Positions 55,701 through 64,000 of a stretch of 64,000 bases of DNA are shown piece by piece (position 1 is the stretch's first letter; each line of letters begins with the position of its first letter). The notes below the pieces were generated by a model. It was not told where the DNA came from and did no database searches. It worked only from the letters and a program-made list of their open reading frames with translations. The DNA lies in assembly GCA_036362985.1 (NCBI GenBank), contig JAYGXS010000003.1:2159106-2223105 (forward strand). Reading direction: 5' to 3'. Source of the stretch: Ligula intestinalis (taxonomy: Eukaryota; Platyhelminthes; Cestoda; Diphyllobothriidea; Diphyllobothriidae). The translations under genes and the position numbers were made by a program.

Positions 55701-56599
55701 TGTGTGTGTGTACAAGAAAGTTATCAGCGGAAGATGGGCGTAACCTCAGAGGCGCGGGAGCAGGGAAAGGGGTAGAAAATTGAATGTAGTTGGGATGAAA
55801 TTTGGCAACGCTCCCTACTCGCCTACTCATGCAATGATTCCAAGCTGATGACTAAGCGGGGACTGCTCTTACTCGGCAACTCTGCCGCCAAAAAAGAGAC
55901 ACTGGGATAACGCCCTGACCGAGTGAAAATTAAAAACCTGGCCATGCCTGGTAACCGGATGACTAAAAACCCTAGTGCTCCAATGCACTTGATGAATACT
56001 GCAGGCATTAAACTATGTTAAGACTTCTCTTCGAAAGGCGTTTAGTAAAAGTAGGGATTCGGTCAAACGCGGTTCGCGCAAATTGATTCGAATAGGTAGA
56101 CCGGACCGTTGACTAAAAGAGTATTTTTAAAGAGGTTTTGGGGAGTTTTCTCATGAAACGCTCGAAGAAGTCTAGTTTGCTTTGGCCTAGAAAACATGCA
56201 CTAGGAATGATTCACTGAAAGTTGGATGGTTGGCCAGGTTTTGTAGAGCTCACCTACATTTCCAAGAAACTGGTAGGCTCTCTGGCTCCATCGAATCTGT
56301 TGCAGAAAGGATTTTTATGCATGGGCAACTCGAAATAGATTTGGCGAAAAAAATTTTGAAAACAAAACTGTCAACAATCAAAGGGTACCCCAACGATTCT
56401 ACAAAATTCCGTAAATTCTGTAATGCCCTAAAGTTCAATAATTCTGATAATCATACAGGGATAAGTTAGCCCATAGCACTCGTTGATGAACGTTCACCGA
56501 TTGCTGACTGAAGTCACTCATCTCGCTCTGCTTTCAGTTTTATTTCTCGGGTCCGGAAGAGTAAGTTCTGCTAACGATTGATGAACATTCATCAACGAG
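55701..56599. other. Unassigned; one small frame
   Basis: The plus frame 56230-56469 (79 residues, VAERIFMHGQLEIDLAKKIL, DSTKFRKFCNALKF) is hydrophilic and helix-like but unknown. No domain, splice signal or repeat supports it strongly. Confidence 0.3.
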
Positions 56600-56800
56600 T
56601 GTCAATATCTTCCGATCTAAACCGGCAAGACAACGAGCTCGTGACTCAATGGTTAGAGCATTATATTTCTGATCAAAAAGGTCGCCAGCTCGAGCTTCTG
56701 GTGGTGAAGCACTCTGGTTGGTCATGACTGGCTGACGACGACTGATAAGCCAGAAATGGCAATTCCGGTTTTCTTTGTCCTTACCGGCAATACTATTTGG
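56600..56800 (+). mobile_element. tRNA-like SINE (family 2)
   Basis: GCTCGTGACTCAATGGTTAGAGC gives a box A-like core (TGACTCAATGG), and GCTCGAGCTTC sits at the box B position. The tail GGTCATGACTGGCTGACGACG, CAGAAATGGCAATTCCGG and CCTTACCGGCAATACTAT is shared with the other family-2 copies. Confidence 0.7.
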
Positions 56801-58479
56801 GCCACAACAGTTAACTTACTGAATATTCATCAGACGCCCTACGTCCGAGCTATTGTAGACAGTTCCGCGGGTAGTGTTAACTTGCAAAGCCACATTGTCT
56901 TCCATAGTCGTCCCTATCTAGTATTCTTCTGAATAAAATTTAAGATTAGACGGAGCGTTGCACCCATGATCAAAACATTTGTACTAGTTCGTGTATCCGG
57001 ATTTTGCCCTCAATAAGAAAAATTAGTCTACCGAAAACTAAAATTCATGTGACTGTGACCATAGCGGGCAGGCTTTTTTGTACGGCAGCTTAGAGAGGGA
57101 ACTTTCGGCGGGACTTTGGGTATCAGTGGTTTGTTTCCGTCTTGCAGTAAACAGTTCTTGACCCTTGAGTGTGGCCTAGAACTCATTCTCTACGGATAGT
57201 CTTCATGCACACATAATGCACTTGCGCGCCAAACTCCCACACCCAAATACTGTGTATTTACTGTGTACATAATAAAGACGTTACGTTGAACACAGCACGG
57301 CGCCGCCTCTACCCATACGCATGAAAAGTAGTTGATGAAAAATCAAGCAAGGCCATGAGTTCTAAATACTCATGCATGGACTTGAAATAGATACACTCTG
57401 GCGTGGGAAGACATTCTTCGCGATGACAGGTGCTCGTCAAAGACCAATTTCTAGTTTCCCTACAGACTGCAAGTCAGACATTAGTAGAGGTGTCTGTCTA
57501 AATAGGAGGGGGATAGCGGATGAAGCTAGGACCCATCTCAGCCCTCATCTTCAATATAGCCCGAGTTTGTTGGTCTGCATATATAATCGGCATTTTTGTT
57601 GCTAAATATTTTGACACAAACTGATTGCTTCTCCGTGTGCATGCAAAATAAACAGAAATACCCCCACGGACGCATCAGTCCCACAAATCGGCAGTCAGAA
57701 ATCTTCTATTGAAAAAAACTTTGAAATATTTAAACAGAAATGTTTTGACATTGAAATTCCTTGTCGAGCTCGAAATAAATAAAGAGCGCTGGAGGGTTGG
57801 AAAACATTTAGCCTATGGCATGCACGGCTGCGAGAAAAAAAACGGTAGGGGGTTGGACTGGGTCCAGAAAAAGATGCGGGCCATAGCTTTCGGCCAGAAG
57901 GCATGTGAATGGAAGAAGGTTCAAGTCGCAAGGAACACCGGCGCTCCCCGCTGATGACGACGCTAAAAGTAAGTGCTATGCCTTTAACTATGTAAGTCAA
58001 ACCTAAAATTCCTGATTTAATTCCTTTACCGAAAGCTTGCTCACTAATTTCAGACAAACTTCTCTGGATAAAGCATGTATTCGTAAGGAGTAAAATACAC
58101 GCAGGCAGAGGCGTTTTTGGGGAAGGAAATATTATTCTATAAATTTTCAAAAATAGTATAGAAGCAAGTCTACCTGTATTTCGACTGAAAGAAGATAATG
58201 CCTTTGACCAGAACGTTCGGAATAATGTTCACAATTTAAATAAACTTCACCAATCATAACTGATTGTCTTGTTAACCACTGGTCGGAGTAGATGTTACTC
58301 AACTGAATATATGGTTTCAGGAAACTGCGCTTTTCTTGACGGACAAACTGGTGATCACGAGAGTTTTTTCAATAAAATATCATTATCTGTTCCCAGAGCG
58401 TCACTGACAAACTCAGACAGAAGATCCTCTCTCCTAACCTACGGGTACTGTTAGTTTATGCTTAGAAGGGAGGAGTTGG
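56801..58479. other. Unassigned
   Basis: Overlapping frames on both strands at 57695-58150 (151 residues minus, 81 plus). The minus one is long but has no recognisable domain; I regard it as unproven. Confidence 0.3.
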
Positions 58480-58690
58480 CAGATTTAGATAATTCATTTG
58501 ATCCAGTTGCGAAAACCTCGGCGACTTCAGTGGGATTCGAACCCACGCCAGTAAAGAGAAGGCATTAGCACGGCCAACGCTCTAGCTAACTGCGCTACCA
58601 GGCTCGCCACAGGATGTCGTGCACTAAATCACACTTGAATCAATTTACCCGCCCAATCTACTGCATCGTTTGGAATCGACAACTGAATCA
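58480..58690 (-). mobile_element. tRNA-derived SINE (family 1), well preserved boxes
   Basis: The minus strand of 58520-58608 has box A TAGCGCAGTTAG and box B GGTTCGAATCC, the best pol III boxes in the window, in a tRNA-like fold with an extended middle. Leader blocks (TAGATTGGGCGGG, TCAAGTGTGATTTAG) match the other family-1 copies, so it is a SINE. Confidence 0.75.
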
Positions 58691-59914
58691 AATGAATTAG
58701 TTTATGCATGGTTTAGAATTGGTCTTTGCTGTTCAACATCGTTGCAGGCGATGCGGTGGAAAGTTCCGTTCCTACTGCATTAACCCACAATTTGTCCCTT
58801 GGGGTGCGCAATTCGGATGCTTACTGGGGGCGTATTTGTTTCAGGACTTCTTACATTTGATAGAAAAGATTCGTTGGGAAACCGGAACAAACTTTATCGT
58901 AAATGTTCGACGCTGGCACACCAGGTCGTCTTCGGACGTGAGGGAAATGTTTGAAGGGCAGTGCGCATTTTTAAACGTACAAAAAAATCGATAATTATTC
59001 GTCATTCATGGTCAATAGTATGTTTTGGTGGTTGAAGCTTTTTCCAGGTTTTACAATAAAGCTTGTTCCTGTTTCCCAAAGATTCTTTTCTATCAAATTA
59101 TATTTCTTGGGATATCTTTTTCTCAAATTCATACGAACTTCTTAAATTACCCTTTTAAGAGTTAGAACCCGACTTTCGCATAAAGAATAATTGTCTAGCA
59201 GCCGTAGTGGCTAGTAGTCTTAGCCAAATAGTTAGGTCAATTTGAAGGAAATGACGAAGTAGCCACAATTCAACAGGATAACGTCTGTGACTCCACGCTG
59301 CAACGTCTCATGCTGACCGTTCAACCCCTAGAGGTCTGAAAATATTTATCCACGAAGTTAAAATGCATTTAAAGTGCAGGGTAGGGGATAGTACCTCACT
59401 AAATGCTACAGTGTTGGACTTGGGCAGTCCCCTCGGGCCGACGCGTAGGGGCAACGGTGGAGTTCGCCCAGTCTCCTGGTGGTGATGGCGAGCTGTATTT
59501 GCGTGCTGGGTTCTTATGCGGTAGTCGGTCACTGAGTGGACCAGCGGTGGGTTGGGGATATGAAGATGGCTGTAGGGAGATGGGCCGGAGAAAACGCTGC
59601 TTGAGCGACCCGTCGACTGACTGAAGATGCCCTCATCTGAAATTTTCAAAAAATGTGTGAATCAACAAACCCTTGTTAAAGGTCCCTCCACCATCTTACA
59701 GTAGGCTGGATGAAACTAATAAAATATTGATTGAAATTTTGAAATTCGAATTCAATTAGAAAGATTCACTTACGTGTGTTTTGTGAGTTTGATTATAATG
59801 CCGAATAGTTACAAGGTAGTTAAGGCGTGCCAAGATGTTGGCGTTAAAATGTGCACAAAAAATTCTCTCAAACGAGGCCTATCTTGGAAGGGGCAGGCAT
59901 ACTTCCTGTAGAAA
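58691..59914. other. Unassigned
   Basis: The plus frame 58704-58994 (96 residues, QHRCRRCGGKF, FLHLIEKIRWETGTNF) and the minus frame 59308-59649 are unrecognised. No splice or repeat support. Confidence 0.3.
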
Positions 59915-60121
59915 TTACTATTGTCGGCAAAGCCTAAGAAGACTAACACGGGGATTCCAGGCTTATTAGCCGTCGTAAGCCAGTCATATCCAGCCCCAAG
60001 TGGTGTACCACCCATACGCGCGACCTTTTTGATCGAAGTCGAACGCTCTAACCATTGGGCCACGAGTTGGTTGTCTTGGCAGCTCAGATCGGCAGATATT
60101 GACATTCGTCTATGAACGTTC
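59915..60121 (-). mobile_element. tRNA-like SINE (family 2)
   Basis: On the minus strand CGTGGCCCAATGGTTAGAGCG is the box A region, and the GGATATGACTGGCTTACGACG tail, with GGAATCCCCGTGTTAGTC and GCTTTGCCGACAATA, follows the family order. The 5' flank (GAACGTTCATAGACGAATG) resembles that at 56580. Confidence 0.65.
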
Positions 60122-61399
60122 ACCGATCGCTAGCAGAGTTCATTCGTACAACTGCTTTGGGCAGCACTCTTGAGCTCCACCAACAGCCGTACGGCGGCCA
60201 TGGTTGATCAGATAATTTTGACAGGGGAGCCTGAGCAGACAAAATTGACAGCTCGATAATCACCCGAACAATATAATTTTTGCCCAAACGAATCGCGGCT
60301 GTGGTAAGTTGCAATGTCAGAGGCTGCGACGCCTATCCGGCCGACCGACGTCTACCAGGTAGCCTGCCGAATGAGCGAGGGTAGGCCGATAAGGTGCACA
60401 AAGGCGTGAAAGGTGTGAGGAGTTCATGTAACTGAGCTGTGTGACCAATACTCAGTAGCTGAGCGCTTTCAGCCAATCATATGCACGGAAAGCGAGCAAG
60501 GCTATGGGGCAAAAAGACCTTGAACTCGTTTCTGCCCATCCCCGATGTCCCGTTTTCGGGGGAGTGATTTGCAACCTCCAGATAAGAGTCGCCATGCTCA
60601 TTTCGACGCCTGTGATGCAAGTGAGCTTTACTACGACTGACAGCAAGTTCGCTTTTTATACACCTATGCGATGTTTTTCCGGTTATTGGTTAATTAAACT
60701 CGTACATCGCAGGGCAAAAAATGCGCAAAAACATCCCCGGCGGCGGAAGCCAGTCAACTCATGAAAGGTAACGTGCAAAAGATCCCTACGGTGACTGGAA
60801 TAAAACGGAATACGCGGTGTGAGAGGCGAGTATGGAGGCAGGAGGGGCGTAATTGGTTCATTTCAAGGGAACTTTAATTTCTGCCTTAAAATGACCGCAT
60901 TTATGTTCTGACTCAGTTCTCAGAAAATAATTTAGTGTTTCGTGATATCCGTCGATCTGTAATTTCTGTCATATGTGTAACAAGAGATAAAAATATCACA
61001 TGACTTAAACTCTGGCATTAAGTGGAAGGTGCAGAATTCGGTGCCACACAAAGAACGAAAAACAGGATTGAACATGCAACAGTAAGGGTATGTGGTTGTT
61101 CATAGATTTATTAGATACTCAATAGACTGTAAACCCTGCGTACTATCTACGTCTAAAGTCGACAAAACACAAAAACGTTGTCAGGCTGCTCAAGTTCTGC
61201 ATCGTTGAGCCGCGTTTTTGTAATGGAACCCGGTCGGGAGTACTTATATGATTCCCACCGATAGGACATAGGAATAGGAACGCCCCTGTCATCCAGATGA
61301 CCTTGCAGAAAATTGTAGAAAGCTAGATATTCTCGTAATCTCAATCCTTACCTAAACTCTAACGGTGGGCTTTTCAAATTGAGTCGCCATTTCTTTTCC
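60122..61399. other. Unassigned
   Basis: Only short unrecognised frames. Confidence 0.35.
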
Positions 61400-61700
61400 T
61401 CTCTCTATTCGCGTGTTAATTCTTTTACTTCGGTTGGCCTATTTCGCCCACTGGAAACCGATTTTTACTCCTCTTTGTTTATCTGAACTAGAATGAGGTC
61501 ATGAGTGTCCGAGGTCACGACGCTAGCGCTGTTTTGAAGGCAGTCCAATTTGGCCTGTGTTTGACGGATATTCCAAGGAAATTTATACACAATAACGAAA
61601 ATTGCAGTCATCGGCGACTATGCATTACTTTTGAGCGCCCGATGTTGAGAGTTTCTGCACCTGAGTTTATTCATTTGAATGGAGGACGTTTTGGCTGAAA
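61400..61700 (+). repeat. Old repeat related to 42400-42830
   Basis: See 42400-42830: CACGACGCTAGC, GTCCAATTTGGCCTG, TTGCAGTCATCGGC and TATGCATTAC are conserved in order. Confidence 0.4.
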
Positions 61701-61959
61701 AAGTTTGGAATTATATTTTTTTAAATAAAGCTTATCTTTCTCATTCTACTTCTGACCAGGGGCTTAATGCCAACCCAAACTCCTCTGGAACTTAGCGCAC
61801 AGCCGCCAGTGTTCGGAACAGTTCCTAATCCCATGGTCTGCGGTGGGGAACCTAGCAGTAATTCCTACCACAAACTTAACGAATATGGACACTCAGTGAT
61901 TAGCAATCAGTAGTCGCAAACGGAACTCAGTTGTCCCACTGTCCCTTGTGGTTCATTCT

Positions 61960-62170
61960 TGAGCCCCGGTAGCCACCGTACAGCGGCAAGTAGTCCAGGT
62001 AGATAGCATTGTCGGCAAAGACAGGGGAGACCGGAATGGTCGTTTCTGGCTCATTGAGCACCGTCAGCCAGTCATACCCAGGCCCAAGTGATGCACTACT
62101 CGACGCTCGAACCCATGACCTTTTGATCAGAAGTGTAACGTTCTAACCAGTACTTAGTTATGCTATCTGC
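61960..62170 (-). mobile_element. tRNA-like SINE (family 2)
   Basis: The minus strand has GTTAGAACGTTACACTTC after a degraded box A, box B-like GGGTTCGAGCGTCG, GGGTATGACTGGCTGACG and the GAGCCAGAAACGACCATTCC tail. Confidence 0.65.
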
Positions 62171-62334
62171 TACTGCGGCTGCTGGCGTGGCTCGAGAATG
62201 AGCGGAGGAAGATACGCAGGGCCGACAGCCATGAGCGAAGGTGATGAAAACGCTTAGGATGCAGACAAACGACTTGACACAACTCTTGGAAGCGCCCGCA
62301 AGGACGCAAATACTTCAAACAGCCACAAAAATCG

Positions 62335-62520
62335 ATCAGTACAATCGATTGACACGCGAGCATCAGGCATCAAGCTAGCGGTTGGACACCCCAGCAGGAG
62401 AATGGTCACCACGCTCTGAAGATGGAAGCGAGAAGGCTTTCGAAACGCCAGCTAGAATACAACCTGGTCCCAGAAATCGCCTCTTCCTCTTCTTCCTCTT
62501 CCGGGATGATGAAAAGAACA
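62335..62520 (+). repeat. Direct repeat shared with 50285-50475, copy 2
   Basis: Same ordered blocks as the first copy. It is immediately followed by a family-2 SINE, whereas the first copy is not. Confidence 0.75.
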
Positions 62521-62524
62521 AGTG

Positions 62525-62770
62525 AGTTCTGTTAACGATCGGTTAACGTTCATCAGTGAGCATCATTATCTCCCAATCTAGACTGGCAGGGCAACGAGCC
62601 CGTGACTAAGTGGTAAGAGCGTTAGATTTCTGGTCAAAAGGTCTTGGGTTCAAGCATCGGGTCGTGTGCTACTTGGGGTTTGGTATGGCTGTCTGATGAC
62701 GGCCATTTCAGTCTCTTCTTGTGTTTGCCGACAATGCTATCGTTTAGCGAGCATTTGCAAGCTATTCATA
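62525..62770 (+). mobile_element. tRNA-like SINE (family 2)
   Basis: CCCGTGACTAAGTGGTAAGAGCG (box A region) and GGGTTCAAGCATCGG (box B-like), then GGTATGGCTGTCTGATGACG, GGCCATTTCAG and TTGCCGACAATGCTAT. The 5' flank AACGATCGGTTAACGTTCATC matches 56575. Confidence 0.7.
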
Positions 62771-64000
62771 TTGCCAACTGTTCCATGGGTACCTTTTAAG
62801 AAGTTTTTGTTTAATGTTAACGCCTATCAAAGCCGTAAACCTATCCAAATGAACATTTTGACCGCTGATCCAGAGGCTAGTCATAGTTCCATTAGTAGCA
62901 CAGCAAACTTACTGCAGCGGGAGGGTAGTAAACCCGAAAAATTCACAAAATTTCGTGGAGTTCCTGGAGAATGGTTGGCCACATGGGATGAGCCGTTTGT
63001 AGGACCATCGTCTGGCGTGTAGTGTTGTGGAAACCCTGCACTCTCTCAACCAATCAACGCGCAGCAAGTCAAGGTCATGCTCGCCTACCATTACTCACGT
63101 ACTTGATGCTGAGTATATCAGGCGGTGGGTGGGCGCACGTGATGAATAAACTCAACATTCTTGGAAGGAATTCAGAAGAATTTGTTGACTGGCATAGAAG
63201 ATCGCATTACGCGCCGACCTCTGAGTCATCTAACTGTCAAAAGTTGCGATCCAGTCGCGCAATGTCCAGGCAATGGCGTCAAAACAACCTGCGAGCGTCA
63301 ACAACATTAACAAGTGACACCGTTTGCTGATCACGTTTTACTCACAGACGGGGTTTTGTCTAAGCAAATCTGTTACCTGAGCCGGAGTTAGGACAAGGCA
63401 CACAGTGTTGCGAATCTCTTTTTTCTTCGTATTAGAGTTCCCCATAAACACAAATGGCGCTTCATACAATCTACTTTAATGTAAAAACGCAAATAGGTCA
63501 CTCAGTGCTAACTCATTTTCAAAAGTCTTGAGCAGAACAAATATGATAGTAAATCGAAAGTGCTCTCAGTGTCGTTTGCAGCCAAACTTATAAATGAATT
63601 ACGAATTTGGCAACAAATATGCGCGTCCCAGGTTCTTGCTGCATGGAAGACGGAGGCGCGATTACTGTAACTGTAACTGTGGATTTATTGGTTTGAGCTT
63701 CCTAATTCGTACAGGACGCCAGCATTAGAGGCTGCGTAAGTGCAACGAGGAGTGACCATTTTTTGGTCGAAGAATGAGGTAAGGGGCGAGATGGGGAGGG
63801 GGGATGGCATCCAGGACGAGACCAAGGTTGCGCCCCTAACTCGCAGTGGTATGTGTGTCGTAGCCCTGGTTGGAGTTCCCCCAGAGTCCAAATTGAAGAC
63901 GAAGAAAAGCCGAGACCTCGACCAGTTTGAGCCAAAAGTCCGCGCTGGTGAGTTGGGTTCCTGATCGGTCGCAGTGGTCTCAACGCCTGGTGACGGCTTG
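62771..64000. other. Unassigned window end
   Basis: Minus frames 63685-63891 and 63702-63983 overlap in different frames and run to the window edge. Their Ser/Pro-rich peptides (GLLAQTGRGLGFSSSSIW, HTYHCELGAQPWSRPGC) could be a retroelement 5' leader. No domain recognised. Confidence 0.3.

Noticed and set aside
57695..58150. 151-residue minus-strand gene
   Set aside because: Overlaps a plus frame, no domain, no splice or start context; probably chance.
58520..58608. Functional tRNA gene on the minus strand
   Set aside because: Same SINE leader as other copies and an oversized middle region.

Overview
The window looks like a stretch of a flatworm nuclear genome, most likely a tapeworm. The retroelement families (RTE-like, CR1/jockey-like, Penelope-like) and tRNA-derived short repeats match what I know from diphyllobothriidean cestodes, but the species is inference. 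There is no bacterial gene organisation. I found no intact protein-coding gene, no rRNA and no canonical free-standing tRNA. Most recognisable content is decayed mobile DNA.

Layout. 1-11 kb: an RTE-type retrotransposon remnant on the minus strand, interrupted by a nested, 5'-truncated CR1-like element. About 2.2 kb of this composite (126-2322) recurs inverted at 8815-11012. Between the arms lie a roughly 95-bp tandem repeat, a foldback and a second non-LTR family whose half-RT (5051-5929) is the longest open frame in the window. 11-20 kb: little coding sequence; a probable CACTA-type transposase piece, an RTE 3' end, a degraded relative of the half-RT, a 560-bp element with long inverted ends and a tRNA-derived SINE. 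20-25 kb and 29-36 kb: Penelope-like element (PLE) fragments, namely GIY-YIG endonuclease ends and C-terminal tails, with at least five hammerhead-ribozyme-like motifs and several dispersed repeat families. 25.6-28.7 kb: the most complete retroelement, CR1-like, with duplicated 5' units, endonuclease, RT and an (AAT)n tail, but with stops and frameshifts.

36-48 kb: dispersed repeats, a long AT-rich gene-poor stretch with two related MITE-like elements, an internally deleted Tc1/mariner element with clear ends and TA duplications, and a CR1-like RT fragment. 48-64 kb: mostly unassigned sequence with a second copy of the 560-bp long-TIR element, one candidate host terminal exon (53140-53625, minus) and a CpG-rich patch upstream of it that could be a promoter. 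From 56.6 kb there are four copies of a second tRNA-like SINE family; a fifth lies at 36.2 kb.

The elements do not form a pathway; they record successive insertions, nesting and one inverted duplication. The most interesting item is the set of PLE-associated hammerhead motifs, whose helix III covaries between copies. Second is the inverted composite, whose two copies share one nonsense codon. All repeat boundaries were judged by eye and may be off by tens of bases.
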